A stretch of 64,000 nt of DNA from NCBI GenBank assembly GCA_040218535.1, contig JAVJRG010000012.1:1302001-1366000 (forward strand). The letters run 5' to 3'. The position numbers and the translations under genes were made by a program. Under the pieces are notes generated by a model that made no database searches, had not been told where the DNA came from, and saw nothing but the letters and a program-made list of their open reading frames with translations. Within the stretch, counting starts at the first letter, position 1. Every line of letters starts with the position of its first letter. This DNA comes from Lacipirellulaceae bacterium. GTDB taxonomy: Bacteria > Planctomycetota > Planctomycetia > Pirellulales > Lacipirellulaceae. Below are positions 1 through 9,000 of the stretch, in pieces.

Positions 1-13
1 ATACGGTCTTCAG

Positions 14-349
14 TTAGAAACCGACGCTAACTGAGACATCTGGGGTGTAGTAAGCACCACCATAATAAGCTCCGCCGTAAACTGGGTAAGCCGGACGCAC
101 GATGGCGGGGCGTACTACGGGACGCACGACGGGGGCGACTACTGCGGGTCGAACCACTGTGCGAGCCACAGGAGCGGCGACCACTCGGCGAACAGGGGCG
201 ACAACACCGACGGTGCGACGCACGGGGGCGACGGTTCGGACGGGGGCGACGACTCGGCGAGCCACGAAGGGACGGGCCTCAGCGTCTGATCCGCCAACGA
301 AGGTCATGCCAGTGGCGACAACGGCGACTGCAAGGAATTTCTTGAACAT
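14..349 (-). CDS. small secreted Val/Pro/Arg-rich low-complexity protein
   Basis: The predicted protein has 111 residues. I start it at the ATG of MFKKFLAVAV because a GGGAGAG ribosome site lies just upstream and the residues before it read as untranslated leader. Residues 1-25 form a signal peptide ending DAEA. The mature part is built from V-A-P-V-R-like units rich in Val, Pro, Ala and Arg, followed by a Tyr/Gly stretch and the C-terminus PDVSVSVGF. The final Phe after alternating hydrophobic residues resembles an outer-membrane or surface C-terminal signature. The next gene (710-1018) ends almost the same way. I recognise no enzyme domain; a structural envelope role is inference. Confidence 0.75.
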   Translation of the reverse strand: MFKKFLAVAVVATGMTFVGGSDAEARPFVARRVVAPVRTVAPVRRTVGVVAPVRRVVAAPVARTVVRPAVVAPVVRPVVRPAIVRPAYPVYGGAYYGGAYYTPDVSVSVGF

Positions 350-648
350 GGTTTCTCTCCCGAATAAAGGTCTTGCCGGCAGGTCTCTCAGGTCTGACGG
401 CGGGTTCTCTGAAACGTTGGGTTTCAAGTTGTCGCTCGACTCTGAGCGATCTGCTAAAAGAATATGCATTCGCTGTGCCAATTCGATTGGATGCGACGTA
501 AGGTTATTTATAGCAATGACTTAGATTATTCGCATGCTATCGGCTGCTTCCAGGAAAAGCCTTGGTGTTGCTTAAATGATGTCATTCGAAAATCAAAGAG
601 ATGTCTAATTGTGCAGCAATTTGATGTCGATTCGTTGTCACTCAAAGG
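350..648. other. intergenic stretch upstream of the Val/Pro/Arg-rich gene
   Basis: This stretch should hold the promoter and leader of the gene ending at 349. It is more AT-rich than its surroundings. I see no convincing coding region; short open frames here lack a ribosome site and family resemblance. Confidence 0.4.
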
Positions 649-681
649 AAAAACCCTATAGCCGGGATCCCGACTACAGGG
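649..681 (-). terminator. rho-independent terminator
   Basis: Read on the minus strand, a stem with CCC..TAG.CGGG pairing CCCG.CTA..GGG is followed by TTTTT. It lies 28 bases downstream of the stop codon of the Gly/Tyr-rich gene (710-1018), which it should terminate. Confidence 0.8.
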
Positions 682-709
682 CTTGTCGCAATTAATTGTC
701 AATTTCGGC

Positions 710-1018
710 TTAGAATCCGAAGGAAACGCTCACGCCGCCGCGACCGTAGCCGTAACCACGGCTGTAGGGATGGCCGTAGCCATAGCCGCGATAAGCGCTC
801 CGATAGACACTCGGGCCGCGACCATAGTAAATGCCGGGACGCGGGGCGTAACCGTAGCCACCACCATAGTAGGCAGCTCGGCCATAACCAGCGCCGTAGC
901 CATATCCATAGCCGCCACCACCGTAGCGGCAGCCGCCGGCTTCAGCTTCGGAGGCACTTGCCCCGGCAAAAGCAAACGCAGCGACAGTACACAGTGCTAG
1001 TAGGGATTTACGAATCAT
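710..1018 (-). CDS. small secreted Gly/Tyr-rich protein
   Basis: 102 residues, starting at the ATG of MIRKSLLALC, which is preceded by AAGGAGAGAG. Residues 1-27 are a signal peptide (ending SEAEA). The mature chain is dominated by GGGYGYGYG-like runs with a few Arg and Pro and ends GGVSVSFGF. Gly/Tyr-rich proteins of this sort are usually structural, but no named family was recognised. Its C-terminus matches that of its downstream neighbour (14-349), suggesting a shared localisation signal. It has its own terminator at 649-681, so it is probably transcribed alone. Confidence 0.8.
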   Translation of the reverse strand: MIRKSLLALCTVAAFAFAGASASEAEAGGCRYGGGGYGYGYGAGYGRAAYYGGGYGYAPRPGIYYGRGPSVYRSAYRGYGYGHPYSRGYGYGRGGVSVSFGF

Positions 1019-1349
1019 TTTCTCTCTCCTTTGGCGCGGGAGGGGGCGCCACTTGAATAGGCGGCGGAGCCGCGGCAACCACTGCGCGGTCCGGTCGCTT
1101 GACCGGGAGATAATTAGGCAGTTGGTATGCCAAAAGTGGGGTTCGTTGCAGAAGTGCTTTTCAGCAAATAGCTTACGTCGAGTGTGGTTGAAATCCGCAA
1201 GCGTCATCGATCGACGGTAGCGTGATCGTGATGACCACAAAATGTCTCGAACTCGCTACTGTGAAACGACTTGCGGCGATTCGCAGCGTGAAATGAGTTG
1301 GGTGAGGTGGAGGTTGCAAGAAACTATGGTTGGATGGTCTGCACCCTAT
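1019..1349. other. promoter-bearing intergenic region of the Gly/Tyr-rich gene
   Basis: No gene is visible. The stretch contains a perfect small hairpin (CCGGTC-GCTT-GACCGG, 1091-1106) and a GC-rich patch, and should contain the promoter of the gene starting at 1018. Confidence 0.35.
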
Positions 1350-1892
1350 TTATTCTGACCCCGGCTCCGACCTTATTTGGATGCCGTTGCGTACCCGTTT
1401 CTGGTATTCAGAAAAGCCAGGAACAGGTTGACTGCTATCGAGATGAATGCCGATGGTCGAAAAATCGCCTTTCGCCTTCACGACTTCTCGCCATTGCTGC
1501 CTATCGAAAGCATGATAATCTCTGGCGTAGGAAATGGAGCGTCCCTCAATGGCTGTTATCTCCAGTATCAGGAATTCTGGCTCATCGATGAGTCTGGTGA
1601 CCTTTCCTGTCTGACGGTCAACTTCGACCGGCAAGCTCATGTGCAACTCATAGCGACCGCCGAACAAGAACTCGCTACGCCACTCAACACGATTGGGCTT
1701 TTCGTAATTGGTCGTGTAATGCCACGCTGGACCAAAGAGATCGTCTATTTGTCTCGCTGCAAGAATCTTGGCGTAGCCCGAGGTCACCATCGCCTTCTGT
1801 GACGGCCACTTTTCTGCCTTAGTGAGAAAATTCTGTGTGCAGCCCAGCAACAGCATGCACAAGGTAGCCGTGCATGCAGTACGTGTGGACAT
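1350..1892 (-). CDS. putative lipoprotein of unknown function
   Basis: 180 residues. The N-terminus is a short lipoprotein signal with lipobox LLLGC (Cys18), so the protein is probably lipid-anchored and exported. AAGGTG before the ATG supports the start. The rest is a small mixed-charge domain with no motif I recognise. It lies 11 bases downstream of the oxidoreductase gene (1904-3382) on the same strand and is likely cotranscribed with it. No function can be assigned. Confidence 0.75.
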   Translation of the reverse strand: MSTRTACTATLCMLLLGCTQNFLTKAEKWPSQKAMVTSGYAKILAARQIDDLFGPAWHYTTNYEKPNRVEWRSEFLFGGRYELHMSLPVEVDRQTGKVTRLIDEPEFLILEITAIEGRSISYARDYHAFDRQQWREVVKAKGDFSTIGIHLDSSQPVPGFSEYQKRVRNGIQIRSEPGSE

Positions 1893-1903
1893 AATGGCAC
1901 CTT

Positions 1904-3382
1904 TTATGGCTTGGTGAGCGCCTGCTTGATCTGAATCACTTCCTGGCGTTCCGGCAGCTTCTTGTAGTAGTCGTCCAGTGGATAGCAGCCACTGATGATG
2001 CCGTGTCGAGGGGCAGTTGTGCAGTCGCTGAAGGTGCGGCAGATGAGTTTTCGCTTCAGTTTTCCCTCACGGGAGACGTCCAGCGGAAGTTCGGGATAGC
2101 TTAAGACCATTCGTCCTAGGCCGACAAAATCCACCCAGCCGTCTCGCACGGCAGCTTGCCCGACATGGGGCAAGTAATCTTGCAGATACGAATAGCCACT
2201 ACCAACCAGCGGAACGTACCCGTGGCCGACTTCGGAGAGCGCGGTTTTGCACTCGCGCACCATCTGCAGGTGACGGGCTACGCCGAGCAGCGGGTCTTCG
2301 GGAGGGAGGTAGCCGTCACTGGGAGGAAAAGCAGCCGGGCGGAGCAAGTGGGGAATGTAATAAGGGCTGCCGCAGCTTAGGTTGAGCAGCGAGACTCCGT
2401 GCTCGATGAGGTTGTTCATCAACTCAAGCGGTTCGGCAAGGTCGTACTGCATGGGATCCTGAGGATCCACGCCGAAGCCGAATTCATAGGGCAGAAGTTG
2501 CTCATACTCCATCGGCTGACCCGTTTCGCGACTCGTTCGATAGGGAATCGAATCGAAGACGCTCAAGCGAACGCCGATGATGAGGTCCGGCAGCTCTTCG
2601 CGTACGCGGTCGATGATGGAAAGCAGCAGTCGACTTCGCCCCGCGAGGTCGCCGCCGTATTTGCCTGGCCGCGAGCGTGCACTGAGGAACTCGTGCAGCA
2701 AGTATCCGTGGCACGATTTGATGTCGACGAAGCGGTAGCCAACCTCTGATGCTAAGCGTGCCGCGGTGACATAATCTTCGATAAGTCCTTCGAGCTGCTC
2801 ATCAGTCCACACGATCGAGTCGTCTTTGGGATCGATGCCAAACTTTTCATCGAGCAACGGGTGATGGTAGGCGATTCGTGGTTCCCACTTGTGGTGGTCG
2901 CTGGGTTTACAGAAGCGACCGGAGTGGGTTAGCTGCAAACCGACAAGCAGGTCGTCGGTACTTAAATCTTGCTCGCGATGACCGACAAGCAGTTCGTCCA
3001 GTAACGCTTTCAGTCCCGCGCGGTTACTTTCCAGGGCAAGGGTTTGATTGGGGTTTGCCCGTCCATCAGGCCTTACCGCTGCCGCCTCGCCGCCCCAGAT
3101 AAGCTTCGCTCCGCTTTGGCCAAACCGCTTCCAGCGACGAAGTGTGCGTTTAGACGGGCTGCCGTCAAGATTCGCATCCCAGCCTTCCATGGGATGAATG
3201 CACCAGCGATTACCAACTTTGAAATCGCCAACCTTGATTGGTTGAGCTAGCGGCGAACCTTGCTCCGCAGTGAGAATCTTCTCATCGAGAGGTAGCGAGA
3301 TTCCGAGTTCAGCAGCATGCTGGGAGAGTTGCTCGACCCTCTTGAGTTGAGCGACCTTTGGGAACGAAAGGGTGTCTGACAT
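1904..3382 (-). CDS. old-yellow-enzyme family NADH:flavin oxidoreductase
   Basis: 492 residues, cytoplasmic. This is an FMN-dependent TIM-barrel oxidoreductase of the old yellow enzyme / 2,4-dienoyl-CoA reductase superfamily, which reduces activated C=C bonds with NAD(P)H. Visible family features are GGEAAAVRPDGR near residue 100, LTHSGR near 155, the CHGYLLHEFLS active-site segment near 225 followed by YGG, and the phosphate-binding VGLGRM near the C-terminus. An extra tail contains three cysteines (C-x6-C-x11-C) reminiscent of the cluster-binding region of dienoyl-CoA reductases, but there is no second pyridine-nucleotide domain. The first 40 residues are an additional extension. The substrate is unknown. 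It sits between two lipoprotein genes with short gaps. Confidence 0.88.
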   Translation of the reverse strand: MSDTLSFPKVAQLKRVEQLSQHAAELGISLPLDEKILTAEQGSPLAQPIKVGDFKVGNRWCIHPMEGWDANLDGSPSKRTLRRWKRFGQSGAKLIWGGEAAAVRPDGRANPNQTLALESNRAGLKALLDELLVGHREQDLSTDDLLVGLQLTHSGRFCKPSDHHKWEPRIAYHHPLLDEKFGIDPKDDSIVWTDEQLEGLIEDYVTAARLASEVGYRFVDIKSCHGYLLHEFLSARSRPGKYGGDLAGRSRLLLSIIDRVREELPDLIIGVRLSVFDSIPYRTSRETGQPMEYEQLLPYEFGFGVDPQDPMQYDLAEPLELMNNLIEHGVSLLNLSCGSPYYIPHLLRPAAFPPSDGYLPPEDPLLGVARHLQMVRECKTALSEVGHGYVPLVGSGYSYLQDYLPHVGQAAVRDGWVDFVGLGRMVLSYPELPLDVSREGKLKRKLICRTFSDCTTAPRHGIISGCYPLDDYYKKLPERQEVIQIKQALTKP

Positions 3383-3408
3383 GAAAGCTCTGGGGAGGGG
3401 GCGTTCTT

Positions 3409-3948
3409 CTACTTTGCGGATTCGAGAGCGTACTTGAACCAGACTTTCTCAGACTCGTCGGTGAGTTCTGTCTCGAGTTGCCATCTGTCATCCAGGTAGG
3501 TCAGCTCGTACTTCTTTGTTTCGCTTTCCGAACGATGGAGGATCGGTTGAATCTCCGCATTCTCCGGCGCCTCGCCCGTGAGGGGATTCTCGCCAGATCG
3601 GAAAGAGATAAACCGTTTCGTCACGACGTTGATTTCCCCTTTCGGTAGCGTTTCCGACGCTTCTTGAGGTGCTTCGGAGGTTTCCTCAGGGGCGAGGAAG
3701 CGGTGGCTGATTTCGCGCTTGACAATCAGCCCAATATCACTGGTGGAGTCCTTGGTTAAGTCTTTCAGGCGGCCGACGAGCACTTCGAGCTTTTGCTTCG
3801 GCGTCAGCTTCGGGGCGGGAGCGGCAGGCGGCGCGGATTGCTCGCATCCTAGGGAAACAACGATCAGAAGCACGCCAAGGTAGCCGTTTGCTTGAGTCGA
3901 CCCCTTCGTGCGTTGTGCCTGAGAGAGTAGTGCCTGAGAGAACCGCAT
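3409..3948 (-). CDS. putative lipoprotein
   Basis: 179 residues from the ATG at 3948; a TTG five codons upstream is a weaker alternative. A hydrophobic segment ends in the lipobox VVSLGC (Cys35), then a Pro/Ala linker precedes a soluble domain of about 130 residues without recognised motifs. The long N-terminal region before the hydrophobic core is unusual for a lipoprotein signal, so the true start could lie further in. It ends 26 bases before the oxidoreductase gene and follows the acidic DLF-motif gene by 65 bases, so the four genes from 5807 to 1350 may form one transcription unit. Confidence 0.65.
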   Translation of the reverse strand: MRFSQALLSQAQRTKGSTQANGYLGVLLIVVSLGCEQSAPPAAPAPKLTPKQKLEVLVGRLKDLTKDSTSDIGLIVKREISHRFLAPEETSEAPQEASETLPKGEINVVTKRFISFRSGENPLTGEAPENAEIQPILHRSESETKKYELTYLDDRWQLETELTDESEKVWFKYALESAK

Positions 3949-4013
3949 GCTGAGACGTATCAAGTTGCTCCTCGACGCTAATGCCGCGCCGGGAGCTAGG
4001 ATCCTGAGTGGGG

Positions 4014-5807
4014 TTATTCAAACAGATCGAACGGATCGTCGTCGGCTTCTTCATCTTCATCGGACGAGGTCTCTTCCTCATCAGATTCTTCCGAGGTGTC
4101 GTCGGTTGTTACGCCTTCCTCGGTTGGTCCTTCAGCGACCTCTTCCTCAGCCACTTCCTCTTCGGCTGACTGTTCGTCGGTGCCTGTCTCTTCAGGCATC
4201 TCTTCCTCAGCGGATTCTTCTTCAGAAGCTTCGGAGGAAGGCGATTCAGCCGGCTCGTCGAAGAGGTCGAACTCTTCCGCTGCGTCCTCTTTCATCGGCG
4301 GAGCTTCCTCCTCCAAGTCGAAGAGATCATCAACTGGAGCCGGCGCTGTTTCGCTTGGCGCTGGGAAATCAGCAGGGGCGGGAGGCAGGTCTTCAGCGGG
4401 CGAGAACGCCTCTTCGGGACCTAGTTCAAAAGCTTCGTCAGCGGCAGGAGGAGTTGCTATCCCTGGGCCAGTCGGCGGCATGATTTCTGGAATTGAAATC
4501 TCTGGCTTGGGAACCATATCGCCCACGGCACGTCCCAGGATGCCCAGCAACTTCTTCGAACCCACCTTACTTGCTTCAGGAAGTTCTGCCTCAGGGGCTT
4601 CTTCCGTGGGCACTTTTTCTTCGCTGGTAACCTCTGCGGCTGCCGGTTCGTCGAGATCAAACAGATCGTCGCTGGCGGCGACTTCCTCGAGCGAGTCTGC
4701 TTCGAGCATCTCCTCGGCAGTGTCTGCCGTAACTGGGTCTTCTGTGGCTGGGTCTTCCGTAGCTGGCTCGTCACTTGGTGCTTCGTCCGTCTCGGTACTG
4801 AAGAGATCGTTGCTTGCTCCTAGATCATCGGCTTCAGCTTCGAATTCAGGTTCTGCGTCAAAAAGTGAATCGGCTGCTTCCGGCGTCGCGGCGGGAGACT
4901 CGGCCTCCATTTCTGCGGTGTCTGGCTGAGCAGGTTCTGCAGGTTCTTCTGCAAAGAGATCAGCCGCTGGCTCAGGGTCTGGCGTTGCTTCTGTCGTTGT
5001 TGCTGGCTCAGCGGGAGCTTCAAACAGATCGAAAGCTTCGGGCTCTGCAGTTTCAGCCTCTGGGGTTTCAGCGGCCAGCTCAGGTTGTGGAGTCGCAGCC
5101 GGTTCGGTCGGTGCGACTTCTTCCTTTGGCGTCTGAGTGGTTTGTACGGGGATTTCCTCGACGGCCTGTTGTGGTTCGACAGGGCGAGTCGCGGGGGCTA
5201 CCTCAGAAGGACCTGCTTCAGCATAGCTGCCGGGTACGACTTGAGTGTCAGGCGTAATGATCTGCACGCTAGAGGAATCGAGCAACTTTTCGACAGGCAC
5301 CTGAACGGGTTTGCGCAACACATATGTCTCGCGCTTTTTCAGGTTTTGAGATCGCGTCTGTTGTTCCTGATTCATCGAGTGAGATGCCGTTAGTTGCCCT
5401 TCGCGCCGGATGCTCTCAAGCGTTCTTCGATTGGCACCTTGAACACGCATGAGCGCTTGGTTGATTCCTCGGGCGGACCCCGGGTTACGGGCTTCCATCG
5501 CGGCACCCAACTGCATGTCCTGCTCTGCCTCGTACTGACGACCTTGTTGAAGTCGCGCAAGGCCACGGAAGTAGTAGGCTCGTGGATCGCGCGAACCCGC
5601 GTTGATCACTGCCGTTAGCTGACGATCTGCTTCAGCAGACCGCCCCGAGAAGTAGGAGTGAATACCGCGCCCCATCACAGCCGAAACCGAAGAGCGCCCA
5701 GCCGAACTGCGTTGTGACCATGCGGTCGCTACGTCGAAGGTCGTCAGCGTGACGCAGGTGATGACGAAAAGCAATTGTGCAGGTTTGCGAGGAAAGGTCA
5801 GTGGCAT
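4014..5807 (-). CDS. exported acidic protein with TPR-like N-terminus and repeated DLF motifs
   Basis: 597 residues from the ATG at 5807, which has GAGGTG upstream; an in-frame TTG five codons earlier is less likely. Residues 1-29 form a signal peptide. Residues about 40-120 look like a TPR pair (a YYFRGLARLQQG segment). The remaining 450 residues are Pro/Glu/Ala/Asp-rich and predicted disordered. Within them the tripeptide DLF recurs at roughly 260, 283, 334, 381, 494, 514 and 594 (SLF at 314), mostly in acidic contexts, and the chain ends DPFDLFE. The regular spacing suggests short binding motifs for a partner. No function is known. Confidence 0.75.
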   Translation of the reverse strand: MPLTFPRKPAQLLFVITCVTLTTFDVATAWSQRSSAGRSSVSAVMGRGIHSYFSGRSAEADRQLTAVINAGSRDPRAYYFRGLARLQQGRQYEAEQDMQLGAAMEARNPGSARGINQALMRVQGANRRTLESIRREGQLTASHSMNQEQQTRSQNLKKRETYVLRKPVQVPVEKLLDSSSVQIITPDTQVVPGSYAEAGPSEVAPATRPVEPQQAVEEIPVQTTQTPKEEVAPTEPAATPQPELAAETPEAETAEPEAFDLFEAPAEPATTTEATPDPEPAADLFAEEPAEPAQPDTAEMEAESPAATPEAADSLFDAEPEFEAEADDLGASNDLFSTETDEAPSDEPATEDPATEDPVTADTAEEMLEADSLEEVAASDDLFDLDEPAAAEVTSEEKVPTEEAPEAELPEASKVGSKKLLGILGRAVGDMVPKPEISIPEIMPPTGPGIATPPAADEAFELGPEEAFSPAEDLPPAPADFPAPSETAPAPVDDLFDLEEEAPPMKEDAAEEFDLFDEPAESPSSEASEEESAEEEMPEETGTDEQSAEEEVAEEEVAEGPTEEGVTTDDTSEESDEEETSSDEDEEADDDPFDLFE

Positions 5808-6085
5808 GAATTGGCACCTCAACGTGTAGGCAGGAATCCTTCGGTCGGAAGGCTCTTTGCTAATACACGAAACCGTTTGAATATAAGTGACTGAACAGGC
5901 GAATCATCGAATGCTCGGGAGGCACAGTTCTTCAGCGAGCTTGCCCAAGATATCCCCCCGGACATCTCGCACCGAAAGCTCTATCCTACTCACAGATTGG
6001 CTTGCCGTCACGTCTGGCCATACAACCGCGACAACCGTCAGGACGAAACGAGAGCTAGAAACCGCCTCTAGCAGCTTCGTCGATC

Positions 6086-9000
6086 CTAGAGATCAGCATC
6101 CCCAGAGTCTAAAGCCTCGATTTTTTGCTTGGTCTGCTGGTATCCATCTTGCTCAAGTGGAGTCACCACGGAGGGTTCCAGCCCTAGTTCCTCCGCCCGA
6201 TTCCATGCCGCAATGGCCTCGTCCTTATTGCCAGCGAGCAACTCGGCCTGTGTCAGGTGGAAGAATTTACTAGGCGTTTCGCCGATGCGAACGGCCATTC
6301 GCATGTCTTCAACGGCCTTATCTGCATTTCCAGCAGCAACATGAATAACTCCGCGGGTGTCGAGAACGTCAGACAACGGACCGAGCAGCTCGATCGCTTG
6401 GCCAACGAGTTCCAGTGCTCTATCGACCTGCTGACCACTCAGAGCGTACAAGTAGGCCAGATTATTGGTGGCGCTGGCACGAATCGTCATCGGCAGATCG
6501 TCACGTTCAAGCATCTTCTCATAGGCGGCAATTGCCTTGTCGAATTGCTCTTGAATCTCGAAGGTTTCTGCTTCCGCAAGCAGGCGTGATGCTGCTTCGG
6601 GGTCGTCGCGAAGGGCTCTTTGGACTCGCTGGTTTACGACATCGTCGAGCTTATCGCCGTACTCAGGTCTTCGAGCGCGGAGGGCAGCGACACTGGCTTG
6701 CAAAATAGAAGTCATATTGTCATTAAAGAACGGACGCATGTCTTGCAATCCTTGCTCAGCATCCAGGTGCATGGCTCGCAGTTTGGCCAGCTGCAATCGT
6801 ATTTCGGCGTTGTTCTTTTGGTATTTGAGGAACGTCTCCATAAGTTGTTCCGCGTACTCATAATCTTTTGCACCTGTTGCAATTTTCGCGACGGTGAGTA
6901 ACCGCGGGAGGGTTTCGTTCGTCAGCTTGCGAGCGCTAGGCGTCAACGCCTCGAGCAAGCGTCGCGTCTGCTTGGTGTCGCCCCGAGCAGCAGCCAGTTG
7001 GATGCGAAGCTCACCGGTCAGCTTGCCCTTGGGATCAAGTTCCTGGATGCCGGTCAAATATCGGTCAGCTTCCTTGAATTCCCCTTTCTCAATAAGCATG
7101 GCGAGGTACATCACGCGAATTTTTACATCATCGGAATAACGCGTTAGTAGTTCTTCAGTGTGTTCTTTGCAGGCCTCCCATTCACCAACTTGAAAGAGGA
7201 GCCGAGCTAGACGAACATCGCTTGCTTTCTGTAGGCCGACTCTTTTCTTGAGATCTTGAAAGATGTCAACAGCACGTAGCCAAGAGTTGGGATCGCGACG
7301 GACCGCCAGAATGTCCGCCAGAAGGTTGGCCATCTGCTCTTTCTCTTGGGCCGCCTCGTAAGCAGTGGTCAGCAATTTTTCCGCTTTCACAGAGTCGCGA
7401 TAATCTCCCGTGCGTGCCATCATCGTGGCGGCTTTGCGCAGAGCCCACTGAGCATCATCACTATCAAATGCAATCTTGCCATCGTAGGCTTCATTGATGA
7501 TGTGATTAATGAAAGGCTTTGCTTTTTCGATGATCTCAGGAGAGCCGGGCTTGTTCACATCCCAAATCAGGTAGAAATTGGCCATTTCTCTCGCGGCGCG
7601 TGAGTCTTGAGGGCCGGACTCCCAATCGGCTAACTTGATGTTCTCAGCGCGAGTCCACTTTCCGACGCGAAGGTAATACTGAGCCGTCAGATTTGGGATG
7701 AAATTCGCATCCAATGCGAGCTGGGCACGTCGAAGTGTTCTTTCGACTTCGTCAGGTTCCTTGCGTTGCAAATAGATAGTGACCAAGGCGTTCCAGGCAC
7801 GTAGGCTGCCGGGCTGTAGCTCGACGGAGCGATTGGCAGCTTCGATAGCGGCATCCAGATTGTTCGCGTTGCTTGCCATGTCTGCGAACCAGAGCTGAAC
7901 GTTCGCGTCCTCAGGCGCTGATTCCACAAGTTTCTCAGCCGACTTGTAGGCCCCTTCCGCATCGCCAACATTTCGCAGGATTTCTGCTTCTGTCGTACTG
8001 AGAAGCGCGGCGCGCTGCGTCAACGGGATCGCCTGCATTTGACGATAAGCCTCGTCGTACTGCCGTTGTCGGGCGAGCAATCGGACCAAGATGGCTACGA
8101 CCTGAGGTTGAGGCCGGGCATTCTTGAATGCCTCGCGGAAACTCTCGATCGCTGCACCAATGTCTCGCGAGTCTTCGGTGCCTTGCAGGGCAAGCTGACC
8201 TTGTAGTACATGTAACTTCGACCAACTTGGTCGTTTGACGAGCGCTTTCTGGATCATATCGCGAGCTTTCTCGAGCTCGCTAGCCGCCAAGCCCCCCGTG
8301 CTGACGCCAGTCATGATGCGTCGAGCGGAGAGAGCCAAGTAGGCAGGGTCCTCTTTATCGCCGAGATACTTCAGCAGTAGCTCTTGGGATTCTTCCATCC
8401 GTGCATCGTTGCGATCCTGGGCAGCGATTTCAAAGAGGGACTCATAAAGCGATACCGTGCTAGGAGATAGCTTGGTCGCCTTGAGCGTTGCTCGCCAAGC
8501 CTCGTCAAGCTTGCGAAGAGATCGATACTCTCGCCCTACGGACTCCCAGATCATCGCCTTTTGACGATCGTTCCAGTCCCCCATGTTTTCCGTTACTGAG
8601 AGGATCTGATCCGACAGCCTATCATCACGAGTTTCACGATAGAGTGCGGCTAGCAAGTCGGCACGCATGATTCGCGAAGAAGGGGTGTCGCCAAACTTTT
8701 TAACCGTCTTGTCGAGCGACTTCAGCGCCACAGACGGCCCTTTGCCCGGCATAATTTTCAACAGTCGAGCAACCGAATAGTGGATGTTGACGTCCTGATC
8801 GTCTTTTGCGTAAGCGTCGCGGATGCGATTCTGGGCTTCTTTCCAGCGTTCGCGTGCAGCGGCTACCTGTGCTTCATAAAGGTGCTTCTGCGCTTCGGTT
8901 GCCAGCTTTCGATCAACTAAGCTATCGATGAAACGCTGCACTGTAGACCAATCTTGCTCAGAGTCATCGAGTGTGAGCTGCTTGTCGATCTGGGCTTGCA

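Noticed and set aside
102-524. Thr/Arg/Gly-rich open frame on the plus strand
   Set aside because: It is antisense to the V/P/R-rich gene; its composition mirrors that repeat and there is no ribosome site.
4096-4929. Ser-rich open frame on the plus strand
   Set aside because: Exact antisense shadow of the acidic DLF-motif gene; the Ser runs come from complementary Glu codons.
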